Shown: positions 37,804 to 48,796 of the stretch, in pieces
How the letters are laid out: each line of letters starts with the position of its first letter
How positions within the stretch are numbered: position 1 is the stretch's first letter
Position numbers and translations under genes: made by a program
The notes under the pieces: generated by a model
Databases searched by the model: none
What the model saw: only the letters and a program-made list of their open reading frames with translations
Told to the model about the DNA's origin: nothing
Origin: Amphibalanus amphitrite
Lineage: Eukaryota; Arthropoda; Thecostraca; Balanomorpha; Balanidae
Length of the DNA stretch: 64,000 nt
Direction of reading: 5' to 3'
Assembly (NCBI RefSeq): GCF_019059575.1
Contig: NW_024883034.1
Coordinates: 84,288 to 148,287, forward strand

Positions 37804-39413
37804 AATGATGCCGGATCTTGAAAACATTCCCAGGATAATAGGCTTGGCTATTTTATTCTGTATCAATCCTACTAATAGGTGTCCACCATGTCCATTGAGA
37901 CCGACACTGACTTTAAAATAACCATGCTTCAAGGTAAGTACATCATGCAAACCATATATGATTTTATTATGTCGGCTGTTCCGTTTACATGACGCAGCAA
38001 TATACATAGGGGATCATGAAGTAACCTTTACATAGGTATACTACAGCGCCGCTGGCACAAAAAAATGTTCAAGGTCCGAAACATGCCTGTTCCCCGGTTG
38101 ACAAATGACCAAGGAAATGAGGTTTGATTGTACATAGAAACACATGTGTCTGATCAAAGTTCATGCATGTTTTCATGAACTAATGATGCTCGTCCGGGCA
38201 ACATAGTATAGGTACAGTCAGTTGTCAGTCGCGTTTTACGTTTCATGTTCATTTTGTGCTCCTTCCCCGCCGGACTGTGACTGTTGACTCTTCGAATCGA
38301 CCACATCATCCATTCATTGATACATCAGCATGACGACTTTTGGTGCGCCCACCAGCATGACTTTTGGTGCGCCCACGGACCCTGGTGCGCCCACTGGTAC
38401 ATTTATGCACGTAGAAGGTATATATAGTCACCGTGGTATATATGTAGTTACATACATGGCCAACGCAACAGCTGCGTTTAGCTGAGACATCACTCGCGCT
38501 CATATTCATGAAAATATTATTTCGGTTACGTAGCAGATGTAACAAGCAGTCACAATGCAATGCACAGTGCACACTGTAGTTATATGCTACGATGTTATGA
38601 CATATAAGCTCGATAGTCGGCATGTAAATATGTACGCTGACACGATAGACATCGCTTACTCAAGCGAAAAGTAGACAGTTTTATGCTAATTTAGTCAGTG
38701 ACTCGGCTTGCAATTACACCACGTCGGTAATTGCACATTTTCTTAACATTGTATGGTACAAAGTATATCTCGGCAGTCGGCGTTGACCCAAGCGTGCACT
38801 TACAACCTGCTCCTAACAAATGATCATAACATTTTGTAGGAACGCAGCCCGCGTTCCGCTGGCGTGGACCGATTCTGTCTTTCCACCGTCTAATTTCCCA
38901 ACGGATGGTAATCCAAAGCCAGTGCAAACAGCACTCGATAACTCTTACCGAGACATATTTTTATAAACACAAATAGTTTCCCTTGAGTGTATGGTAGCTG
39001 GGCCAGATCGGTGAGGCCCAGGGTCAAAATTACATGTTATCAACTTTGGAGGCCAGTTCGCCAATGTCTCGCCAAGCGCTTATACGACATTGTAGAAATA
39101 CGGGAGGGACAAAATATTAAAGAATATTTACCTAATTATTTTCAGATAAGCGCAACAATGAACGTTTACCTACTTATCCGGCGCAACGATATATAGCGAC
39201 AGGACGCGTGCGACAGCGAGCACAGTTAAATATGCGAATTGTGACAACAAAACGGACTACTATGTGCTACATATCCAGCCCAGTGGTGGACCGATAGACC
39301 GTGCAGTGGACTGGGCGCCCATGCCCGCGTGCCGCAGAGGCACGTATCGCACTGCCGGGCGGACCCGTAGCGGCAGCCGTCAGCTGTCTGCCGGACCGAG
39401 CAGCTCGGCGGAG
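37804..39413. other. Non-coding, small minisatellite
   Basis: Three tandem TTTTGGTGCGCCCAC-like units at about 38337-38396. Otherwise no gene or repeat that I recognise. This is downstream of the first PHM terminal exon and may hold its 3' UTR. Confidence 0.4.
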
Positions 39414-39624
39414 CTAGCCGTGGTGGCTGTGCCGGTGCTGCCTGGCCAGCTCCTCCATCTCCACCGGCAGGTGAGACGCCTCGTAGTCGGGGATGTTGTC
39501 CAGGCCCATGTCGGTCCAGAACAGCTGCGGCGGCCCCTCGCGGAAACAGTTGTTGGTGCTTAGAGCGCCATCTTTCGTCCAGTACATCACGTAGAAGTTG
39601 CACATCTCGTCGCGGCCGGTGTCG
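39414..39624 (-). CDS. PHM-like monooxygenase, 3'-terminal exon (copy 1)
   Basis: Peptidylglycine alpha-hydroxylating monooxygenase is a secretory-pathway copper enzyme that hydroxylates glycine-extended neuropeptides on the way to C-terminal amidation. This exon follows acceptor TTTCCATTGCAG and encodes 69 residues and a stop in phase 2. It contains DEMCNFYVMYW: the Met is the family's axial CuM/CuB ligand (Met314 in rat PHM). The Cys after it and the Cys 18 residues later (TNNCFREGPP) match the paired Cys of PHM. GLDNIPDYEASHLP then leads to a His-rich tail. Lack of PAL sequence fits single-domain invertebrate PHM. Upstream exons are not visible in the window. Confidence 0.75.
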
Positions 39625-40022
39625 CTGCAATGGAAACGAGGGGCGGTCGGTGGTCGGTGCGACGGTGATTGAAAAGGACGCGTCACGCGTGCTGCAATGG
39701 CGCGATGTGCAATGTGCATGTAGTAATCCTGCTTGCTTTTGCTCCAACGAAGGCGGACTTCGGACGGCCACCGGTAAGTATAATTAAATTGCTATGAATT
39801 GTGAAGTGTAAGACGTACCTATCAGCTCTTCGTCTCAGTCTGGAGATGGTCAGGCGGCTGGACTGGTGTTTAAAACTGACCGAACTTTGGCACCTTACCT
39901 CACTCCACAGCCGGTGGTTTTCCGCCAATCATATACAATAAGCATCCCCTGATACTCTTCAATCACATGAACGCCGACCAATAATACAGTACAGTATTTC
40001 TGAAATGGCCTGATCTGGCGAC
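39625..40022. other. Intronic or intergenic DNA
   Basis: Sequence upstream (minus strand) of the first PHM terminal exon. No further exon was identified. Confidence 0.35.
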
Positions 40023-40369
40023 GATGCCCTGGGACGGCGCCACAGGGGGGGCAGGGGGGGCAGTCGCCCCCCCAACTCTGAACACTGGGGCCCTCTTTCA
40101 GCCAGCAGGTCAGGTATGGACGGAATACTCTCTGGCTGTGCAGAAAGAAGACTTCTGGGCAGAGCTGTAGAAATGACTTCAGGAGTGGGGAATCAAGCCA
40201 AAGGGGGCCTTCTCAAGGTGCCGCCGCCAAGATGAAACTTACGGGCTTTGGCCCATGTCTTTGGAAAAGGGTCCAATATAGCAAAAAAGGTGAAAGAAAA
40301 TCATTTATTTTGTATCTTGGGTGATTGTGGTCCTGTCCTATCTTTCCAGGCTGTAGAAAGGGCCCGCCC

Positions 40370-41280
40370 GGGTCAAAGAGGGCCCATGCCACGTCTGAGA
40401 GGACCCATTCAATATATGAAAGGGCCCAGGCAAGGTCTGGGAGGTACCATATTATGCCTGAGAAGGAGAGGGTCCATATCAGTCATGACAGGACCCGCAG
40501 CAGTGCTGAGATGGCCCGTGGAAGGAGTGCGAGAGCCTGTAAAATGCCTGAGAGGGCCCATACCAGCCGTGACAGGGCCCATATCAGTACTGAGAGGGCC
40601 CACAGCAGGGCCCATAACAGTACTGAGGGGACCACCACAAGTTATGTGAGGGCCCATACCCTGACATATTACTGGGGGTTATGTCAATGGCAATCATGGA
40701 AGGGCCCCAGCAGTACTGAGAGGACTATTGCAATGACTAGGAGGGCCCGTACCATACATGAGAGGGCCCATGAGGGCCTGCAGCAGTACTGAGAGGGCCT
40801 TTGCAAGAACTGGGAGGGCCCGTATCATGCCTGAGAGGGTCCATACCAGGCCTTAGAAGCCCCCTAGTAGTATAAAAAAGGTCCATATCAAGCCTCTGAG
40901 GGTCCCTACCAGTCAAGAAAGGGCCTTTGCCAGGCTCCAATGGCCATGACAAACTGAGGATCTACCGAACACCAGAAGGCCCATACCAGGCCTCAGGGGC
41001 CCAAACCAGGCTTCAGAAGGACCATATCAAGTCTCAACGGGCCAAGCCAGGTCTCTGAGGCCTCTACTAGGTCTTAGAAGTTTCATAATAGACTTAATGG
41101 GGACCTGAAAGGTTTCCGAAGGCCCAGACCAGTCCGCAGAGGGCACCTACAAGGCCTCAGAAGGTCAATTTCAGGCCGCATAGACCGTAACAGACCTCGG
41201 AAGTCCCGTATCAAGCCACAGAGTGCCTATACCAAGCTTCAGCATGTCCACAATAGGCCTAATGGGGCGTAACAGGTCTC
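40370..41280. repeat. GGGCCC minisatellite
   Basis: Degenerate units of roughly 24-36 bp centred on GAGAGGGCCCATACCAG. Copies decay gradually toward the right, where GGCC units become irregular. Open frames on both strands translate the repeat (LRGPI/TGPI motifs) and are not genes. Confidence 0.8.
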
Positions 41281-41282
41281 CG

Positions 41283-42400
41283 AATGCCCATTCGAGATGC
41301 ATTAGGGTGGGTGTCAAGGTCACCGGAAGGTCATGGCAGGTCATTGACCTTTGATGACCTCGGTTCACTTTTTTCGAGTTTTACATGTATCTAGGCTAGT
41401 TTTTGGAGCTGAATTCGAATTTAGCAACCATTTGAACATTTACGAAGTAATTGTGGTGCCTTCATAACATGTTACGAACTACGAAGCTGTCAGAGGCGGT
41501 TGCCTTCTACAGTTCTACTACGAATACCCGGCAAAACCCTTACTGGTTGAACTGACCTGACCTGACCCGACCTGGTCTAAATGCATGAAGACATCATCTA
41601 TGATCATAACTAACATGAGATTCGTGATCACCACCGCGAAAAACCTCACAGCAGCCACCCTTTACGACGTTCTAACATGTCCCGATTTTCCGACTTTTGG
41701 ATCATTGACCTGACCTGGAAGGTTAGCGATGACCAAGGACCTTAAAGGGACTATCCCACCTTTAACATGGGGTTTGAGTTGAGATAGCCAAGTTTGCGGC
41801 GAGGTTCAGAAACCACTATCTATCTAGGTTGCAACCCCCGCGGCCTCTTGGTGTTGAAGAAATTCGTTCCCTTCATTTGAAAATGGGCCTTGTACAAGGC
41901 CCTATCTTCAACATGGAGCGACCGTTAGTGTGACGTCACCTCGTTTAGTCATTCTGATTTAAATGGGTTTGTTCGTTGAAAAATCGCTTAAAACTTGGTC
42001 TGAACTTTGTTGTGGTGCCTACAGAGTAAAAAGAATCAGCTTTATGACAGTAATGTGGCCTGGGGAAGGAGGTAATTTTGGGCTGTGACGTCACATATTC
42101 GAAAGTTTGTGTTTGGAATATGGGAAGCCTAAGATGTTTAATGAAAAATAAATGCCAGAACCGTGTTCCTGGTCATCCAATCTATAAAGTCGGGCACAAT
42201 TTAAATGGTTTTAACAACATTTTAGAAGGTGGGATAGTCCCTTTAAAATTGGGTATCATCAGCTTCCACTCGTCACGGGCAGCACGCTCGTTTTTTTCTG
42301 CGAAGGTCTAGCTTGATCAGGGGCGAAACGGCAAGGGGGGCCCAACGGACTCCCGCCCCCTATACGTTCGTGGCTGGAAAAACACCAATACGGGCGAGGG
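41283..42400. mobile_element. TTAA-family element, truncated, reverse copy
   Basis: Reverse-oriented relative of 31741-34597, ending CGGGCGAGGG at 42400 before TTAA (42401-42404). The other end is lost in the minisatellite. It lacks the GGAGTC, hairpin and 31987-33156 insertions and so serves as their empty-site reference. It is itself interrupted by 41746-42242. Confidence 0.7.
41746..42242. mobile_element. AGGGAC-TIR element, TTAA duplication
   Basis: TIR AGGGACTATCCCACCTT and its complement, flanked by TTAA (41742-41745, 42243-42246). The empty site is at 42565-42568 (reverse), where AGGACCTTAAAAC-type sequence is continuous. Family members are at 50007-53905 and 61602-62068. No ORF of note. 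Confidence 0.85.
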
Positions 42401-42404
42401 TTAA

Positions 42405-42847
42405 CCTTCGCATGTGTGCAGCGCTTGCCAGCTTCTAATGTGTATGGGGGGGGGGGGGGGGGTCGGTTGGACCCCTTTGCCGTTTGGCCCCTGATCGAGC
42501 TAGAGCTTCGCGAAAAAAAACGAGCGTGTTGCCCGTGACGAAAGGAAGCCGATGATACCTAGTTTTAAGGTCCTAGGTCATTGGTTGACCTTCCAGGTCA
42601 GCTTGCAAACGCGCGGCTAATGCGAGCCGACATACGCCGAATCGCGATTCCGGCCAAACATGGTCTCGGAAAATAGGTCACAGGTCAAAGGTCACTTGGG
42701 TCAGGGTCATGAGATTTTAAGAGTAGATGTAAAATTGATCAAATCGAGGGTACTGAAAGTTTCGTCTTGATCGGCCGCTTTTTGCGCGAGTTATTTGCGA
42801 AAACCCGTGGGGGTCCATGGACCCCCCCCCCCCTACACATGCGAGGG
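42405..42847. mobile_element. Short TTAA-family element
   Basis: Bounded by TTAA at 42401-42404, shared with its left neighbour, and at 42848-42851. It includes an 18-bp G run near 42447-42464 and a C run near the right end. It is a deletion derivative of the 31741-34597 type. Perfect DR1 AGGTCAAAGGTCA at 42682-42694. Confidence 0.75.
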
Positions 42848-42851
42848 TTAA

Positions 42852-43737
42852 GAGTGTGTCTTTTAACACAAAAGTTATTGTGTAGAAGGCAACGGTTGTG
42901 GGAATGGTAGGTCAAGGGTCAAGGTACAAATAAAGGCTTGCACAGTATTGGTGGTATTGACGATATTTCGGAAAGTTTGGGCCCCCATCTTGTTTGGGCC
43001 CTTTTTCTGAAAACCTGCCCCCGCAAGGCGAAATCCGTGGCGCCGTCCCTGGATGCCCACGTAACGTATTGAAATTTGAAATCTGATCCAGGGTCGCACT
43101 GAGACGCATTTTTTGTTCATTCAGCCTACTGCCTGGGCCTTGGGGCGCTGGCGGGGGGGGGGGGGGGGGGAGGAGGGTGAGTGCGTGGCCTGGCGACCCG
43201 AACAGGCGGGTCAGTGACTCAGTCGTCGGTTGGAGATAGGAATCGTGGTAATGTGAACGCACCGTATCCTTTTACTGTACTGCTTTAGGTACTGCTGTAC
43301 TGGTGTACATGCTTCCTGGCAGTGCCTTGTCGCAAACGTAAAGCGCGGTATTACGAAGCTTTTTCGTTGCTATCTTGACGACACTAATTAGTTTGGCAAC
43401 GAGGATCTGTCACACGTCAATCTCAGAGGTAAGATAAGCAGCTGTTGAATATGGGGAAGCATGGACGATGGACCGATTGTGTGCGATCCCTCACCCCCGT
43501 GTCACATAGTCTTCCTATATTAGTGTCAGTCTGTCTGCCTGCCTGTCTGTCTCTGGCTCTGTCTCTGTCGCCATCTTGTCGCCGTCACTTTAGCCGTCTC
43601 TGAAGTCTGACTCCGTCTCTATACTATCTCTCTTTGTATCCGTGTCCGTCTCCGGCTCTATCTGTCTCTATCTGTCTCTGTCTCTATCTCTGTCTCTGTC
43701 TCTGTCTCTGTCTCTGTCTCTGTCTGTCCCCTATCTT

Positions 43738-43787
<50 letters not shown>

Positions 43788-43818
43788 CCAGTTCAGGTCA
43801 CAAAAGGTCGCGGAAAAT
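42852..43818. repeat. Simple-sequence-rich spacer
   Basis: Contains a G run at about 43153-43170, a TCTG/TCTGTC microsatellite at about 43530-43730 and a CT microsatellite at about 43741-43780. Open frames here are Ser/Leu repeats from the microsatellite. No gene. Confidence 0.7.
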
Positions 43819-43822
43819 TTAA

Positions 43823-45364
43823 CCCGCGCGCGCACCGACGGGGGTCCACGCCAACTTAGTTCCGAAGGAGGGGGGGGGGGGGGTGTGGGAGGGCGGATAT
43901 CCGCCCCCTGAGATATAGAGAACGAAGCAAGATAGCGACAAGCGGTAAACGGCATGGGGTAAACACGGACAAGGCCTACAATTTTTACTGAGGGCATTTT
44001 CAGGTCAGGTCAAAGACGTCACAGGGGTAAAAACTAAAAACGTCAAAATAGCGGCGCTAGATATGCAGGGAGTTTTTCTGAAATAACTTTCGAAGTAATC
44101 AAGCTAGGAGCAAACTAATGGCACCATCGTGATCCTCTCGTCAATCCGCATCGAAGCATATGTATATATGTTGGCCTCGAAAGGTCAAGGTCAAAGGTTG
44201 CCCTCAAGTCACGTGACCTCAAGGTCATCCAGGTCCGAAAATGCCAAACGTTTATGGCGGAATATCAACAAAAAGTTTTCTATCTGATGCAGTTTAAGCT
44301 CAGGAGCTCCACTGTGCTAGTTTTTTTTGTGTAGCGTATAAATTTACTAAGTTTTGTTTGTATTCTTGAAAATGATCAATATGCAGGTATCTAGTTTGGT
44401 TTCGTAGGCCTGGCCCGTATTCCTGTCGACGTAAGTACGATCCGTTTTTATCGTACGATCGGTTTGGCATTCACGTTGGCCATCTAACTTCTAAACCTTC
44501 TATCGTACGATCGGTCTGGCTATTCAGGATCTTTACTGAAAAAAGTTTCGCTTTTCTATCCCTAAAACTTCGAGAGCCATCCAGGGGCGGCGCTGACCTA
44601 TTGAAAGTAGGTAGGCACTTGGTAGGTAAGGCAGAAAAGCTGAATACGGAATAGGTAAAAGGGGGAGGGGGAGACAGCCTTATTGCTTAGTCGGGATGCG
44701 TCAAGCAGCGACAGCAGCGTCATCTACAAAAACCATCAACTTAACTAGAGCTTACACGTCTGCCGCCAGAGGCAAACTAGTCTCTCAGTAGGAGTCTAGT
44801 TCGTTCAATATAATTTTTAAGGAACAATAGAATAACACAACAAGCATAACAACGCTACGTACGCTGAACTTATGATAAAAATTGATAAAGTGAAAAGTGC
44901 TTTATTTTACGATAAATGGACATATCAAAAAGTTAGGTTTGAGAGTTAGAAGGTAGCACCTAGTCGATGTGCCGACCATCTAGACCTTTTCTACCAAAAG
45001 GCTCAATAGCCTCAGCATGGCAATAGTCGATAATCTAGTAGGACGAGGTAGGCACAACTTAGGCAAAGGTTTTCGTCAATGTTCTTGTAGTACGATCTTT
45101 ATGTGACGTTTTTTGAAAAGTTTAGGAAATTCTCTGTCGTTTCAACGCATTTTGAAAAACGAGAAACAAAAGATTTTTAACAAAAGCAATCAAGCAAACA
45201 AAAGCCACGATATAGGGATGATTTAGACGCAGGGGAGACGGCAATTGACGTAGGCACTGCCTACCTTGCCTATATGGGAGAACCGCCCCTGGAGCCATCG
45301 CCAATATTCGCCAGGGGAGGGGGGGGGGGGGGTAGCGAAAAGCGATACTCCGGGCCCGCGAGGT
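43823..45364. mobile_element. TTAA-family element interrupted by a hAT MITE
   Basis: Left terminus CCCGCGCGCGC after TTAA (43819-43822), right terminus GCCCGCGAGG before TTAA (45365-45368). The interior from about 43910 to 44230 matches each arm of the palindrome at 58.3-59.9 kb (AAGCAAGATAGCGACAAGCG and the 80-bp module). The hAT element at 44582-45291 is nested in it. Confidence 0.7.
44582..45291. mobile_element. hAT non-autonomous element with 8-bp duplication
   Basis: 710 bp, starts CAGGGGCGG and ends CCGCCCCTG, with GAGCCATC duplicated perfectly on both sides (44574-44581 and 45292-45299). CAGGG-type ends plus an 8-bp duplication define hAT elements. No transposase, so it needed a helper. 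The intact duplication means the insertion is fairly young. Confidence 0.9.
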
Positions 45365-46810
45365 TTAACTAATTACACGTTATAACTTTTTCATTTTTGA
45401 AGATAAATATCAGTTTTAAACCTTCTAAAGAGTTTCTCCTAATCCTCGCCCAGCGAGGGGATTGATGCAACCGGCTATCACCGTTTTTCCAAGAGACCCC
45501 CTAAACCTGTGGCGCACCATAAAAAAAGAAGCCTGAAAATGGACAAAAGCGCGTGCCAGCGCGGCGCGAGGTCCTCAGAGGTCAGTTCGTGGTAGGAATA
45601 AGTTCTGCCGAGATAGGACATGTCATATTAATGTAAGGAGCGACTGTAGCCTGTCTACAAATGATATGTAGGTGGTGTCATCGATTTCAAAAGGGGGAGA
45701 GGTGCCGACATCGCGGACAGGCAGCGTCCGGGGGCACCCAAGAGCGTTCACATGGCGCATGCGCGAGACCAAGTGGGGAAAATGATCATAGGCGATAGGC
45801 GCTTAGGCATACATTCGCGATATGACAATGAGGTATGAGCTAGTGAGATATGACAAAGAGACAAAACATCATGGAAAGACAAAACATCGGCGCATGTGTT
45901 CGCACTAAAAAAAAGTGCATTCACATACAAAAACTTTTCATTGCAATGCAAAGGGCACTTCCATTATTTAATAGTCAACCCTAGTAGCACTAAAAATGCA
46001 CTATTTTGTTCATGAAGACTAGAGTTCTTCATTGATTTGATTCAACCTTGCAGAATATGCTTAGCTCACCGATTGCCATCATATGCACCCAAGTTTTTCA
46101 AATTCGGTTGACCTGAGGCACAGATAACAGTAGTACTGGATTGGAAACAGGATTCCGGTGGCTGCAGTAAGAGGCCGAAAACAGAACCGAATATATCGTG
46201 CCCATATTTCGATATCTCCTCTCACAGGCAACAAAAAATATTGGTTTATGTGAATGAAACAAAGAAGCAATCGACTAGCCGTGCTTGTGTTTATTGCTGC
46301 ATTTTTGCATAATGGCAACTTATTTTACTAAACGTTGCTGGTTACACTTTCCTCACCGTGGTGAGGGAACGTATGCCACTGATTTGATTATAATGATTTC
46401 TCACTCTCATCCACAAAAAGTACTTGTACATACATGGGAGTTTGATCTCTTTATTTACATGCTAATCGATACCAGTCCTGTCACAACGAACCATCCAAAC
46501 GTCACGATTCAAACCAACGTCACAAAACACCCCTTCAAGTGTCACTTCGCTTCGCCTGCCCTCCCAATTTCGTCAGCGACCTTACTTCCCCGCCTTACAT
46601 CTTCTTGACCCTGCTGAGCTTTGGCCTCTTGTCGGTCCTCGATCGGGTTGCACCAGTGGCTGGGGTGTCTGCTTCCTGACTTTCGATGGACAGCGCTGTC
46701 TTGAATGCCTGTCTCACTTATCAGTTAACATGTTTCCACACTTTCCAGCAAATAGATTGAAAACCGTCGCATACATCTCTGGAAGGAGGCTCCTAAGGAC
46801 GTCGTGGCTA

Positions 46811-47173
46811 TCATTGTAAACGACTTCCGGTCAGTTCGACATCTCGGTTTACGACTATCTTCGTCATTTCTGCGTCACTTCTTGGTTGATCGCAGACCAG
46901 CAGCTGGTACCTGTTAGCTTCCGTCTTCGGCAGTTGCCTCCAAATCTGGCAGATCCTCACGGTGAGGTCGATGTCTCCCTTGTCTTTCTCCAGTCGTACC
47001 TCCAGCGGCGTAGCCCCATGATAGATCAGCAGGCTGGCGGAGGCACCGTACTTGTTACGCCTGGTGGCCGAGCGCAGAGCCGAGCGTGCCAAGGCGCCGG
47101 AGCTGTGTCCCAGGGAGGCCTTGGCGCTGTCATCCAGGTCCTCCATTTCAGTGGCTTTCGCCACCGCCGCCAC
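46811..47173 (-). pseudogene. Unrecognised ORF downstream of THAP
   Basis: A 120-codon open frame in the P-like element, in line with and downstream of the THAP segment. It is rich in charged residues (DLDDSAKASLGH, LEVRLEKDKGDIDLTVRI) and ends at a stop at 46811. It could be the decayed C-terminal part of the same protein or a captured sequence. I recognise no domain. Confidence 0.3.
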
Positions 47174-47346
47174 TAGCTCCTGGATGACAAGAGCACCATC
47201 CTGCTGTCACTCCTGCTGTGATGGTGCCATTCGGGCGGAGGCGTCGGTCGGGCTGAAACGTGACCAGTGACCCGGAGTACCGCCTCATTCTCCAGGAACT
47301 GTCGGACACTCGACCAGTTGTAGTTGCCACCTGATAGCTGATATTG

Positions 47347-47759
47347 TCATTCGTGAAAAACGCATCGGTCTGGCCCTTCATAACCTGCTTCTGGTGTGAG
47401 TGGCGTGCGGATGCCATGGCGTTTCGCTGGCCGCTCGTGCACAGGGGGCATCGCGTAATCCACGCTGGTCAATACTGACAGGGCTGCGCCGCTCTTGAGC
47501 CGACGGCGCTGTCTCTGCATGCCGGTGCGAAATGACCGATCTTCTTCGAAATCTTCCTTTCTGAAATGCAGCTCACACACAGCGGAATAGTCCTGATCCC
47601 ACTCAGCCCGGTCACGGTGACCCATGGCGCCAACCCACTGAGCCCGTAGAGATGTTTCGGTGAGAAAAGCGAATAGGTGGCATGTGAGACATCTCCTGTT
47701 CTAATCTTTTGTTCCTCTTGGTTCGTTGGGTTGTAGCCAGAACGGCAGGTTTTTACCAC
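47347..47759 (-). pseudogene. THAP zinc-finger, frameshifted
   Basis: THAP domains are C2CH zinc-binding DNA-binding folds common in P-like transposases and their domesticated descendants. Here VVKTCRSGYNPTNQEEQ begins in one frame and reaches YSLF. The sequence then continues in another frame as LRAQWVGAMGHRDRAEW and SAVCELHFRKEDFEED, supplying the C-x2-H pair and the LHF core, followed by RRRLKSGA. The break is near 47665. The first Cys is missing because a stop precedes GTG at 47759. It cannot make a complete finger as it stands, unless an assembly error is involved. Confidence 0.65.
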
Positions 47760-48665
47760 TCATTCCCCTCCTCCATTGTTGATGTACCTATACGTATGTA
47801 AGGCTTTGCACCACAATTTTTTCAAAAGAAAACACCACGCATTGTGCCCTCTAAATGATCAAATTAAAAGTGAAATACTTTAATTTTCAAGCAAATGAAA
47901 GTAATTTTGGTAGCTTCGATTTTAAACGTAAACGACAAAACGCAAAAAAGACGATTTCTTGCAATACACAACACACAAATTATCCACCCAGCAGCACGCG
48001 AGAATCTCATTTTGGCGCCGTCGCATAAAAACATTCGGCCTCTTACTGCAACTGCCAATATTCTGTTTCCAATCCAGTACTACTGTTATCTGTGCCTGAG
48101 GTCATCTAGAGGTCATCACAAATTTTAAGGATATTTGCCCGAATGTATAAAGATGAGAGATGTGTGCTCTATTTTAACGTTTTTGTATTGTACTACCTTG
48201 ATTTACATCTAGTTGGTCTTTACAAGATGCAAGAACGCTTGGGTCGGGTCAACTGAGGTCAACTAAGGTCAAACTACGTTTTTTTTTCTAATAACTTGGC
48301 ACACAATGAGGCTAGAACTTCAAAAATGGCGTCATTGTGTTCCTTGTGAGCAGGCGATTCGAATGATATGCAATATGTTCAATGATGCCTTTATTTTTGC
48401 TCTATCTTTATTAGATAAAAAGTTATAAGCGAAAAACTTTTAACATGTTTTAGCGAAATTTTTGCACTTATACCCCCAAAACCCCCCTAAAGATTGACTT
48501 AGAGTCACCAAATTTTTACGATGGCGAGATCTCCTATGGGCCCACCTACCCTGTAAATTTGGCGTTTCTAAGTGCCAATAGGAGCCAATCGCCAGGGGGG
48601 GGGGGGGGGGCGTACCAACCGTCCGTGCCGTCCGTGTTGTGAAAAAGGCCCTCGCCTGGCGAGGG

Positions 48666-48792
48666 CTAATATGTTTTCACTTTTACGTATCTGGCTTCTA
48701 AAGTACGCTATTATAACGTTATGTCCGGCCGACGTGTTTTGTTTCTAAAAGAAAAAGAAAATATTTGGGTACAAGGTGGCGAATAGATAGAG
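48666..48792. other. Spacer between TTAA elements
   Basis: About 130 bp of unassigned AT-rich DNA between two family members. Confidence 0.4.
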
Positions 48793-48796
48793 TTAT

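Larger units (their letters stand above)
40029..43051. mobile_element. Possible large hAT-like element or nest
   Basis: CTGGGACGGCGCCAC at 40029 faces the complement of CAGGGACGGCGCCAC ending at 43051, and both continue into related G-rich, TTTTCAG-like subterminal sequence. GATGCC sits outside each end (40023-40028, 43052-43057). The span contains the GGGCCC minisatellite and the TTAA elements, so they may be nested in it or the ends may belong to separate insertions. No transposase is seen. Confidence 0.45.
46119..48094 (-). mobile_element. P-like transposon remnant encoding a THAP domain
   Basis: Inverted termini CACAGATAACAGTAGTACTG continue as a match of about 60 bp. CCTGAGG is duplicated at 46112-46118 and 48095-48101. 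The paralogous element at 49115-49135 carries the unbroken GACCTGAGGTCA, an empty site. The interior encodes a minus-strand THAP domain, as in P-element transposases, but no recognisable transposase core and several frame breaks. Confidence 0.7.
45444..48665. mobile_element. TTAA-family element carrying a P-like insertion
   Basis: Left end CCTCGCCCAGCGAGG near 45444, right end CCTCGCCTGGCGAGGG at 48665. The flanking TTAA has decayed to TAAT/CTAA. With the 46119-48094 insertion removed it is about 1.2 kb and parallels 48797-49837, including TTGACCTGAGGTCA and the 80-bp module (48289-48370). Confidence 0.65.

Noticed and set aside
39226..39771. 181-codon minus-strand ORF over the first PHM exon
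   Set aside because: It is an out-of-frame shadow. The PHM reading frame is the other one, following the acceptor at 39624/39625.
40248..40649. 133-codon ORF with LRGPI repeats (collagen-like look)
   Set aside because: Produced by the GGGCCC minisatellite. No signal peptide or splice context.
43634..43911. Ser/Leu-rich small proteins
   Set aside because: They translate TCTG/CT microsatellites.
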